From Streptomyces lilacinus (GTDB taxonomy: Bacteria > Actinomycetota > Actinomycetes > Streptomycetales > Streptomycetaceae), in assembly GCA_000715685.1 (NCBI GenBank), contig KL569377.1, positions 40,546 to 47,343 of the forward strand: a stretch of DNA of 6,798 nucleotides, written 5' to 3'. The position numbers and the translations under genes were made by a program. Numbering within the stretch: position 1 is the stretch's first letter; every line of letters begins with the position of its first letter. Positions 1 through 5,182 of the stretch are shown in pieces. The notes under the pieces are model-generated. The model worked only from the letters and a program-made list of their open reading frames with translations, did not search any database and was not told the DNA's origin.

Positions 1-31
1 TCGCGCCATCAGAGATGTGTATAAGAGACAG
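1..31. other. Sequencing adapter (Nextera mosaic end) at contig edge
   Basis: This is artificial sequence, not genome. Positions 13-31 match the 19-bp Tn5/Nextera mosaic end exactly (AGATGTGTATAAGAGACAG). Positions 1-12 (TCGCGCCATCAG) match the 3' end of the 454-style primer A tail used in early Nextera adapters; both matches are from memory. Translated on the minus strand, the junction gives the tail PVSYTHL, a familiar sign of adapter read-through in database proteins, and on the plus strand MCIRDR. Genomic sequence starts at about base 32, so any reading frame entering bases 1-31 has a false end. Confidence 0.96.
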
Positions 32-293
32 GGCTCACCTCTTGGGCGAAGGTCACCCGCAGGGCGTCGGGGTCCAGGGTGCGGCGGGAGGTCCAGTCGG
101 TGACCTCGCCGTTGACGGTCGCCCACAGTCGGAAGCGCTCCTCGCGCTCCGACCGCTCGAGGTGCTGTACGTGCACGCTCGGGCCGAAGAGGGCCGGCCA
201 CGCGGTGACGTCCGCCACCAGGCCGTACAGCACCTCGGCGGGTGCCGCGACGACGTGGGTGTGCTCGGTGTGGTGCTCGTGCGGGGTGTCCAT
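32..293 (-). CDS. Polyketide aromatase/cyclase, N-terminal part (truncated by contig edge)
   Basis: This is the N-terminal 87 residues of an aromatase/cyclase of the START/SRPBCC fold (polyketide cyclase family). These enzymes fold and dehydrate the poly-beta-ketone made by a type II polyketide synthase, closing the first aromatic ring. The start HTEHTHVVAAPAEVLYGLVA (residues 8-27), then WPALFGPSVHVQHLE (32-46) and VNGEVTDWTSRRTLDPDALR (60-79), is the usual opening of ActVII/TcmN-like proteins. In didomain members about 310 residues would be expected. ATG at 293 was chosen because the similarity begins there and a purine-rich GGAGAGG lies about 12 nt upstream; the open frame continues upstream to 428 but that part is Arg-rich and unlike the family. 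The stop seen at base 9 lies in adapter, so the true C-terminus is missing. Mono- or didomain form and ring specificity cannot be judged. Confidence 0.87.
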
Positions 294-320
294 CGGCGCT
301 GGTCGCCTCTCCTCGTCATG

Positions 321-348
321 GAAACGCTCGAAATGAAACGCTCGAAAC
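321..348 (-). repeat. 14-bp tandem repeat upstream of the aromatase; possible regulator site
   Basis: Two adjacent 14-bp copies differ at one base (plus strand GAAACGCTCGAAAT then GAAACGCTCGAAAC). Read on the minus strand, each contains TTCGAGCG, which resembles the TCGAGNN heptamer bound by SARP regulators. The copies lie 28-55 bp before the aromatase start and just after the oxidase terminator, where an aromatase promoter would be needed. The period is 14 bp, not the usual 11 or 22 bp of SARP sites, and no convincing -10 box follows. The repeat is certain; its role as a binding site is inference. Confidence 0.5.
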
Positions 349-391
349 GGAAAACGGTGGCGCGACGGGCTGGTGTGCCCGTCGCGCCACC
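349..391 (-). terminator. Rho-independent terminator of the flavin oxidase gene
   Basis: A perfect 15-bp inverted repeat (arms 356-370 and 377-391) encloses a 6-nt loop. On the minus strand it is followed by a T-rich run (GTTTTCCGTTTC, running on past 349). It lies about 60 nt past the oxidase stop codon. It stands between two genes of the same direction, so the aromatase downstream probably has its own promoter or depends on read-through. A smaller inverted repeat (arms 401-407 and 420-426) sits just before it. Confidence 0.85.
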
Positions 392-452
392 TTCGTTCCC
401 GAGGCTTGAAGACCGCTTGAAGCCTCATCGGAGAGCTAGATCCTTGAGACTT

Positions 453-2009
453 TTACGCCTCGTCCGCCCGGACCGACATCCTGTGGTGGAAGACGTTGTG
501 CGGGTCCCAGCGCCTCTTCGCCCGCTGCAGACGCGGGTAGTTGTCGCCCCAGTAGAACGCGTGCCACGGCACCCCGGACTTGTTGAACCGGGGGTCGAGG
601 ATGTCCGGGTCGGGCGCGTTGATGTTGCTGCCCTCGTACAGCTCGCCGGGCACCGGGTAGCCGCCGGTCGACGCGAACGTCTCACTGAAGATGTCCCGGG
701 TCCAGGCGAGGTGCTTCTCGTCCTCGGCCGCCTCCGCCCAGAACGTCGACCACAGCCCGACGTACGCCGAACCGCGGTGGGGCAGGGCGCGGGCATCGCG
801 GGCCAGCTCGTTCATCCGGCCGCCGGCCATGGCGCCGAGCTGGAGCAGGGACGTGCCCGGGCTCGGGTTGGCGTAGTCCTTGCGCGTCATGTGGCGGTAG
901 ATGGTGGCGCACTGCTCCTCGGTGAGGGCCTGCTTGAAGTAGGCCTCCTTGACCGCGCCGCGCAGGGTGGCGTTGGTCATCACCGTGGGGTTGCTGGTGT
1001 CGATCGTCTCGGTCGAGGCCAGCCATGGCAGGCGCCGCGTCGGCAGGACCGTCACGCCGGTGTGGGCGGTGACCGCGGTCAGGTAGTCGTCGAGCACCTT
1101 CTCCGCGTGCGGAACGTCCGCGTCCACCTGGGTCAGCATGCCGATGCCGCCGCTCGAGACGTGCTGGACGAACAGCAGACCGCACAGCGCCTCGGCGGAC
1201 GAACCGGGCTCGCTGTTCTCCACGTACCACTGGCACTGGTTGCGCACCAGCCGCGTGAACGTCCGCTCGTCCATCTGGTCCCACGACGCGAAGGCGGTGC
1301 TGATCAGCACCTCGCGGGGCGGCTGCGGCAGTTGGGCCGAGGGGTTGTCACCCTCGGCGTCGATCTTGCGGAACCAGAACTTGGTGACCACGCCGAAGTT
1401 GCCACCGCCGGCGCCCGAGACGCTCCACCACAGGTCCCGCAGGTCGCCCGAGTCCTCGCGCGAGGCGACGACGACCCGCGCCCTGCGGTGCCGGTCGACG
1501 ACCACCATCTCGACGGCCTCGATCAGGTCGCAGACATTGCCGAACTGCCGCGAGAGCAGGCCGTGTCCGCCGCCCTGCGCGTGGCCGCCGATGCCGACGT
1601 CGGGGCAGACCCCGCCGGGCAGCGTGACGTCCCAGCCCCGGAACAGCTGGACATAGATCTGCCCCAGCTTCGCTCCGCTCTGAATGGCGAAGGCCTTGCG
1701 CCGCGGGTCGTAGGATATGTCGTTCATCATCGACAAATCCACGATGATGTCGACGTCCTTGTGGTACGCCAGGTCCGCATAGGAATGGCCACCGCTGCGG
1801 ACGGACAGCCTTTTACCGGTGTCCACCGCCTCCTGGACCGCGCGCACGACGTGCTCGGTCTTTCCGGCGAGCCGTACGTACTCCGGCCGCGAGCGCCACC
1901 TGCGGTTGAATCCCCAGGTCAGCTCTTCATAGCGCCGGTCGTTCCGCCCGACGGTCGCGGGCCCGAATACCGGCGTGGCCTCCGGCCGGAATTGCTGATC
2001 GTCTTGCAT
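453..2009 (-). CDS. BBE-like FAD-linked oxidase, bicovalent flavin type
   Basis: A 518-residue flavoprotein oxidase of the berberine bridge enzyme / vanillyl-alcohol oxidase superfamily. It has the FAD-binding PCMH domain (about residues 40-215) and the C-terminal BBE segment (about 475-512; YWGDNYPRLQRAKRRWDPHN at 486-505). His75 in RSGGHSY and Cys135 in PGGVCPDVGIGGHAQGGGHG match the two residues that tether FAD covalently in relatives such as the aclacinomycin oxidase AknOx and GilR. Such enzymes oxidise sugar alcohols, hemiacetals or polyketide C-H bonds with O2, giving H2O2. ATG at 2009 was chosen because GGAAGGGGAG lies 9 nt upstream and the conserved region (RNDRRYEELTWGFNRRW) follows soon after; an in-frame ATG at 2093 would add 28 Cys-rich residues unlike the family. 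No signal peptide is evident, so it is probably cytoplasmic. It is transcribed divergently from the cyclase-family gene. Substrate unknown. Confidence 0.93.
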   Translation of the reverse strand: MQDDQQFRPEATPVFGPATVGRNDRRYEELTWGFNRRWRSRPEYVRLAGKTEHVVRAVQEAVDTGKRLSVRSGGHSYADLAYHKDVDIIVDLSMMNDISYDPRRKAFAIQSGAKLGQIYVQLFRGWDVTLPGGVCPDVGIGGHAQGGGHGLLSRQFGNVCDLIEAVEMVVVDRHRRARVVVASREDSGDLRDLWWSVSGAGGGNFGVVTKFWFRKIDAEGDNPSAQLPQPPREVLISTAFASWDQMDERTFTRLVRNQCQWYVENSEPGSSAEALCGLLFVQHVSSGGIGMLTQVDADVPHAEKVLDDYLTAVTAHTGVTVLPTRRLPWLASTETIDTSNPTVMTNATLRGAVKEAYFKQALTEEQCATIYRHMTRKDYANPSPGTSLLQLGAMAGGRMNELARDARALPHRGSAYVGLWSTFWAEAAEDEKHLAWTRDIFSETFASTGGYPVPGELYEGSNINAPDPDILDPRFNKSGVPWHAFYWGDNYPRLQRAKRRWDPHNVFHHRMSVRADEA

Positions 2010-2104
2010 GTGGTTCGACTCCCCTTCCGGGCATGGTCGGCAACCGCCGCACCCGGCCCCCCGTGTTTTGGCGAACGCCGTGCATCCTTGCACAGCGCCA
2101 GACG

Positions 2105-2128
2105 CTTTCCAAGCGGTTTCTCGGAAAG
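2105..2128. promoter_or_regulatory. 24-bp dyad in the divergent promoter region
   Basis: An inverted repeat with 9-bp arms, CTTTCCAAG and CTCGGAAAG, one mismatched pair, and a 6-bp centre (CGGTTT). It lies between the oxidase start and a possible minus-strand -10 box (TAACAT, plus-strand 2144-2149). That places it just after the inferred transcription start, where a repressor operator or leader hairpin could act. A second, shorter inverted repeat (GTGCA/TGCAC, 2080-2093) lies further into the oxidase leader. The dyad is seen directly; its function is inference. Confidence 0.45.
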
Positions 2129-2143
2129 AAGTTACTTACGGAG

Positions 2144-2178
2144 ATGTTAATTCCGCTTGTTTCGCGGAGGCTTCCCGG
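2144..2178 (-). promoter_or_regulatory. Candidate SARP-type promoter of the oxidase gene
   Basis: On the plus strand, TTCGCGG (2161-2167) and TTCCCGG (2172-2178) match at 6 of 7 bases and start exactly 11 bp apart, the spacing typical of SARP direct repeats. On the minus strand the pair is followed 11 bp later by TAACAT (2149 down to 2144), a fair -10 box. No canonical -35 box is present, as is usual at SARP-activated promoters. The gap to the -10 box is a little longer than the usual 8 bp and the heptamers are not close to TCGAGNN, so this is a weak call. The same repeats could instead serve the plus-strand gene. Confidence 0.33.
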
Positions 2179-2198
2179 AAAGCCCGCACCAAGGCCTT

Positions 2199-2231
2199 TT
2201 CGAGTGATATTCCATTGGCATCTCCGACACT
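2199..2231 (+). promoter_or_regulatory. Candidate SARP-dependent promoter of the cyclase-family gene
   Basis: TCGAGTG (2200-2206) and TCCATTG (2211-2217) are heptamers 11 bp apart, sharing 5 of 7 bases; the first fits the TCGAGNN consensus reported for DnrI-type regulators. Exactly 8 bp after the second repeat comes GACACT (2226-2231), a weak -10 box at the expected place. Transcription would then start near 2238, leaving a short leader with GGGAGG at 2251-2256 before the ATG at 2264. The geometry fits a SARP target well, and a SARP gene lies nearby; binding is not proven. Confidence 0.45.
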
Positions 2232-2263
2232 GATCACCCACCACGTCCCCGGGAGGAAACGTC

Positions 2264-3043
2264 ATGCCCCACACCGAGCACCCGCCGGCCGGCGGAGTGA
2301 GCCGCTTCGTCGACCTGAGCGTCGCCACCCGCGACACCGACAGCGAGGCCACCCCCGTCAAGGTGGACCTGCTCGACCACGAGGCGGCCGCCGCCGTTCT
2401 CGGACTCGCCCCCGAGGACTTCCCGGACGGCATGGCGATATCCAACGAGACGGTCACCCTCACCACGCACACCGGCACGCACATGGACGCCCCTCTGCAC
2501 TACGGGCCCGTGAGCGGGGGCGCCCCGGCCAAGAGCATCGACCAGGTCCCGCTCGAGTGGTGCTTCGGCCCCGGCGTCCGGCTGGACGTGCGGCACGTGC
2601 CGGCGGGCGAGGCCATCACGGTCGACCACCTGCGCGAGGCCCTGGCCGAGGCCCGGCACGAGCTGCGCCCCGGCGACATCGTGCTGCTGTGGACCGGCGC
2701 CGACGCCCTGTGGGGCTCGGCGCGGTACCTGACCGACTACGCCGGACTGAGCGGCGAGGGCACCCGATTCCTGGTGGAGAACGGGGTGAAGGTCATCGGC
2801 ATCGACGCGTGGGGCCTGGACCGCCCGATGCGGTCGATGATCGAGGACTACCGCCGCACCGGTGACCGCGGACACCTGTGGCCGGCGCACATCTACGGCC
2901 GCACCCGCGAGTACCTGCAGCTGGAGAAGTTGGCCCGGCTCGGCGAGCTGCCCGCGGCGACGGGCTTCACCGTCTCCTGCTTCCCGGTGTCCGTCGCGGG
3001 CGCCGGCGCGGGATGGACGCGCGTGGTCGCGCTCCTTCCCTGA
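2264..3043 (+). CDS. Cyclase-family (PF04199-type) metal-dependent protein
   Basis: A 259-residue protein of the family that includes bacterial kynurenine formamidase and putative cyclases in aromatic polyketide clusters (OxyN and MtmX are, from memory, members). The signature H69-T-G-T-H73-M-D75-A-P-L-H79 supplies the metal ligands. The remainder also fits: FVDLSV near the N-terminus (15-20), KVIGIDAWGLDRP (176-188), and the C-terminal run from YLQLEKLARLGELP (217-230) to GFTVSCFPVSVAGAGAGWTR (234-253). Length is normal. ATG at 2264 has a strong GGGAGG 7 nt upstream. In polyketide pathways such proteins are thought to close or shape later rings; a hydrolase role is the alternative. It is divergent from the oxidase, likely shares regulation with it, and converges on the SARP gene with only 57 bp between stop codons. 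Confidence 0.9.
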   Translation: MPHTEHPPAGGVSRFVDLSVATRDTDSEATPVKVDLLDHEAAAAVLGLAPEDFPDGMAISNETVTLTTHTGTHMDAPLHYGPVSGGAPAKSIDQVPLEWCFGPGVRLDVRHVPAGEAITVDHLREALAEARHELRPGDIVLLWTGADALWGSARYLTDYAGLSGEGTRFLVENGVKVIGIDAWGLDRPMRSMIEDYRRTGDRGHLWPAHIYGRTREYLQLEKLARLGELPAATGFTVSCFPVSVAGAGAGWTRVVALLP

Positions 3044-3084
3044 CCGGCACCCGCGACGGGACGGCGTTCGACCGGCACCCGCGA
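3042..3084. repeat. 15-bp direct repeat between convergent genes
   Basis: A perfect 15-bp sequence (GACCGGCACCCGCGA) occurs at 3042-3056 and again at 3070-3084, 28 bp apart start to start. The first copy overlaps the TGA stop of the cyclase-family gene. It looks like a small local duplication in the 57-bp gap before the SARP stop codon. No clear terminator hairpin with a T-run was found in this gap. Confidence 0.6.
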
Positions 3085-3100
3085 GCCCGCCGCGCCGCCG

Positions 3101-3892
3101 CTAGGCGCCGCGACGGGCGCCGCGGTCGGCGGCGGTGTGGGCCATGGTGCTTCCGCCCAGCAGCTCGTGCTGCAGCAGCTGCAGCTCCGGCGCCGGTTCG
3201 ACGCCGAGCTCGAGGTCGAGGATGCGCCACAGGCTCTGGTACGCCCGCAGCGCCTCCGCCCGGCGGCCGCACGTGGCCAGCGTGCGGATCAGCTGGGCGT
3301 GGAGGGTTTCGTTGAGCGGATTCTCGGCCACCAGTCGGCGCAGCTGCGGAATGATCTCTTCATGCCGGCCGAGGCGCTGACTGGCCTTGATGTGCAGGTC
3401 GGTGGCGGAGAACCGGAGTTCGTTGATGTAGGTGAGGTGGGCCTCCAGGACGGCGCCGGTCATCATGCCGACGAGGGCCGGGCCCCGCCAGAGCGTGAGC
3501 GCCTCGTCGAGGCGGTCCACGGCGGCCTCCGGGCGCCCCTCGTCGAGGAGCTTCCTGGCCTGGTGGACGAGGCGCTCGAAGACGGTCACGTCGATCGCGT
3601 CCTCGGGCACCCGGATCGCGTAACCGGCGGGCCTGGTGATGAGCACGGCCTCCCCGTCGGACATGCCGGCGAAGATTTTGCGTGCGTGGTAGATGTACGT
3701 CTGGAGCGTGGTCAGCGCACTGCGCGGGACGTTCTCGCCCCATAATTCCTCGATCAGCGTGTCGACGCTGACCGTCTCGTCGTTCTGAACCAGAAGCAGC
3801 GCGATGATCTGGCTGACCTTGGACCGGCTCAAAAAGAGCGACGAGCCGTCGGCGGCCACGATCTCGAACTGGCCGAGCAGATTGAACTTCAC
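3101..3892 (-). CDS. SARP-family pathway-specific transcriptional activator
   Basis: A 263-residue Streptomyces antibiotic regulatory protein, the size of ActII-ORF4 and DnrI. An OmpR-like winged helix-turn-helix DNA-binding domain spans about residues 1-95 (LGQFEIVAADGSSLFLSRSK, then LQTYIYHARKIF and the closing wing LITRPAGYAIRV). The bacterial transcriptional activation domain follows (about 100-245: IDVTVFERLVHQARKLL, LWRGPAL, NPLNETLHAQLIRTLATCGR, RAEALRAYQSLWRILDLELG). It is expected to bind direct repeats and recruit RNA polymerase to cluster promoters. GTG at 3892 was chosen because GGGGGAAG lies just upstream and the first residues are VKFNLLGQFEI, typical of the family. Leu50 is a TTA codon (3745-3743), so translation probably needs the bldA tRNA. 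It is preceded by 625 bp of non-coding DNA. Confidence 0.95.
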   Translation of the reverse strand: MKFNLLGQFEIVAADGSSLFLSRSKVSQIIALLLVQNDETVSVDTLIEELWGENVPRSALTTLQTYIYHARKIFAGMSDGEAVLITRPAGYAIRVPEDAIDVTVFERLVHQARKLLDEGRPEAAVDRLDEALTLWRGPALVGMMTGAVLEAHLTYINELRFSATDLHIKASQRLGRHEEIIPQLRRLVAENPLNETLHAQLIRTLATCGRRAEALRAYQSLWRILDLELGVEPAPELQLLQHELLGGSTMAHTAADRGARRGA

Positions 3893-4107
3893 TGTCTTCC
3901 CCCGTGAGTGATCAGCGTTTCCGACGCGGTGTTCCCCGAAATTTCGCGCCTCATCCCTGAATACATACGGACGAAACCACCGGCGCCGCCGGCTGTCGCT
4001 GTCCCTGCTGCCGGTCCAATTCGTCCCTTGGGGCATGGATGTACTTTTGGCGGCTCTCGCAAGGTATCCGAGCGCTACCCCGCATGCCACCAAGCCAATT
4101 GTGCGCT

Positions 4108-4140
4108 GCGTCACACTGGCCCAACGGGTGGGTGTCACGC
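4108..4140. promoter_or_regulatory. 33-bp dyad upstream of the SARP gene; possible operator
   Basis: The outer arms GCGTCACAC (4108-4116) and GTGTCACGC (4132-4140) are inverted repeats with one mismatch in nine. An inner CCC/GGG pair (4120-4122 and 4126-4128) shares the same centre, base 4124. Matching centres make chance less likely. It lies about 216 bp upstream of the SARP start, where a global or cluster-situated repressor or activator could bind. No match to a named operator is claimed. Confidence 0.45.
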
Positions 4141-4414
4141 GTTCTTCCTGCCCGAATTGCTAGCCGTCGACCACGGCAAAGGCCCCGCAAACGGCCCGTC
4201 ATCGTTCCGTCTACCGCCCAGGTCAGGGCTCCATCGCTGCCCCCCTGCGGCCGGCCGGGGCGGCGAGTGGCCGTAACTGAACCGTCACTCCGGCGAGTTG
4301 ACCCGGTCGCGGCGCGACGGGAGCGGCGTGTCGCCGCCTGCTGCCCCTTCGGCCGGGCGGAACTGCCCGAAAGGTTAGTGCGCCTGTACGACAAGAGCTG
4401 TGAGGCTGGCACCG

Positions 4415-4444
4415 GACGCCCCGCCGGATGGCTGACGGGGCGTC
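4415..4444. promoter_or_regulatory. Stem-loop upstream of the quinone reductase gene
   Basis: A perfect 9-bp inverted repeat, GACGCCCCG (4415-4423) and CGGGGCGTC (4436-4444), encloses a 12-nt loop. It ends 73 nt before the quinone reductase start, so it would lie in the leader RNA or close to the promoter. No T-run follows, so a terminator is unlikely. It may be an operator or a leader structure. Confidence 0.35.
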
Positions 4445-4517
4445 AATGCTGAGGGTGCGCACGCGATGCGGGCACCGTCCGCCCGGAAACGCCCAGGAAC
4501 ACACGAGGGGAATGCAC

Positions 4518-5096
4518 ATGTCCGACACTGCGGTGTCCGTCGTCATCGCCTACCACAGCGGCCACGGACACACGACCAAGCTTGCCGAGGCCGTACGCGA
4601 CGGCGCGGCGGGCGTCTCCGGCACGGACGCCGTCCTGATCTCGGTCGACGCGCTCACCGACGACGAGTGGGCCCGGCTGGACGCGGCCGACGCGATCATC
4701 TTCGGCTCGCCGACCTATATGGGCACCGCGAGCCCCGCCTTCCACACCTTCGCCCACGACACCAGCGGCCGCTGGTACCGCCAGGCGTGGACGAACAAGA
4801 TAGCCGCGGGCTTCACGACGTCCGGCGGCAAGAGCGGCGACAAGCTGCACACGCTGCAGTACTTCACCGTGCTGGCCGCCCAGCACGGCATGCACTGGGT
4901 CAACCTCGACCTGCTGCCCGGGCAGCAGGACAGCGAGCTCAACCGCCTCGGTGGCTGGCTCGGCGTCATGGCCCAGTCCCCGGCCGGCCAGGGCCCCGAG
5001 GCCATGGCCAAGTCCGACCTGCTCACCGGCACCCACCTCGGGCAGCGCGTCGCCGAGCACGCCCACCTGCTGCGGCGGGCGCGGCAGGCCGCGTAG
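4518..5096 (+). CDS. WrbA/flavodoxin-like NAD(P)H:quinone reductase
   Basis: A 192-residue protein with the flavodoxin fold, close to WrbA-type quinone reductases that bind FMN and reduce quinones by two electrons. The FMN phosphate loop SGHGHTTKLAEA (residues 14-25) follows the first strand VSVVIAYH. Further flavin loops are IIFGSPTYMGTASPAFHTF (60-78) and FTTSGGKSGDKLHTLQYF (99-116). Length is normal for the family. ATG at 4518 was chosen over ATG at 4512 because GAGGGG (4505-4510) then lies 7 nt away rather than 1. The protein is soluble, with no signal peptide. In an aromatic polyketide cluster it could reduce a quinone intermediate, supply reduced flavin to an oxygenase, or protect against redox cycling. 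It stands alone on this strand and converges on the hydrolase operon. Confidence 0.88.
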   Translation: MSDTAVSVVIAYHSGHGHTTKLAEAVRDGAAGVSGTDAVLISVDALTDDEWARLDAADAIIFGSPTYMGTASPAFHTFAHDTSGRWYRQAWTNKIAAGFTTSGGKSGDKLHTLQYFTVLAAQHGMHWVNLDLLPGQQDSELNRLGGWLGVMAQSPAGQGPEAMAKSDLLTGTHLGQRVAEHAHLLRRARQAA

Positions 5097-5099
5097 GTC

Positions 5100-5120
5100 T
5101 TCCGGGGCTCCGCCCCGGGA
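5100..5120 (+). terminator. Hairpin after the quinone reductase
   Basis: CCGGGGC (5102-5108) pairs with GCCCCGG (5112-5118) around a 3-nt loop, with two further outer pairs (one G-T). It begins 4 nt after the TAG stop. The GGGGCTCCGCCCC core is common after Streptomyces genes. There is no T-run, so termination strength is uncertain; together with the next hairpin it probably ends the plus-strand transcript. Confidence 0.55.
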
Positions 5121-5131
5121 CCCCGGTCCTC

Positions 5132-5172
5132 AAAAAACGCCGGGCGAGCCGACTTTGTCAGCTCGCCCGGCG
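5132..5172 (-). terminator. Strong terminator of the hydrolase operon, perhaps bidirectional
   Basis: A perfect 12-bp stem (5138-5149 with 5161-5172) is extended, after one mismatch, by GAC/GTC around a TTT loop. On the minus strand it is followed directly by six T residues (plus-strand A run 5132-5137), the classic rho-independent form. It lies 11 nt past the hydrolase stop. On the plus strand the stem may also help stop transcripts from the quinone reductase. Confidence 0.88.
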
Positions 5173-5182
5173 TTCGTCCGTC

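Larger units (their letters stand above)
3893..4517. other. 625-bp non-coding region between divergent SARP and quinone reductase genes
   Basis: No convincing gene lies here. Frames open on both strands (for example 4039-4452 plus and 3951-4412 minus) encode Arg-rich low-complexity protein and look like GC-rich chance frames. The region must contain the promoters of the SARP gene (minus) and the quinone reductase (plus). A possible -10 for the SARP is TATGTAT (minus strand, about 3963-3969), without a clear -35. Two notable inverted repeats, at 4108-4140 and 4415-4444, are listed separately. A small 5-bp hairpin lies at 4163-4177. CGGCGAGT occurs at both 4261 and 4291. Confidence 0.7.

Noticed and set aside
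1..31. Transposon end or mobile element
   Set aside because: The mosaic end here comes from the sequencing library tail; no transposase or target duplication is present.
2010..2093. Upstream ATG at 2093 for the oxidase
   Set aside because: The 28 extra residues are Cys/Gly-rich and unlike the family, whereas ATG at 2009 has a good ribosome binding site.
15..2150. Very long plus-strand open frame (711 codons) opposite the aromatase and oxidase
   Set aside because: It begins in adapter sequence, is rich in Arg/Val/Gly/Pro, and lies opposite genes with clear family motifs; it is a GC-rich shadow frame.
3104..3121. GGCGCC inverted repeat at the SARP 3' end as a terminator
   Set aside because: Only a 6-bp stem of simple GC sequence inside the coding region with no T-run; easily chance at this GC content.
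3893..4138. N-terminal extension of the SARP to 4138
   Set aside because: SARPs of this size begin near the VKFNLLGQ-type strand; GTG at 3892 has a Shine-Dalgarno and gives the normal length. The extension lacks family similarity.
4298..4326. TTGACC as a -35 box for the quinone reductase
   Set aside because: No -10-like hexamer lies 16-19 bp downstream, so a promoter cannot be supported.
3951..4452. Open frames on both strands in the SARP/quinone reductase gap
   Set aside because: Arg/Pro/Ser-rich low-complexity products, no plausible start signals and overlapping frames on both strands; chance frames in high-GC DNA.
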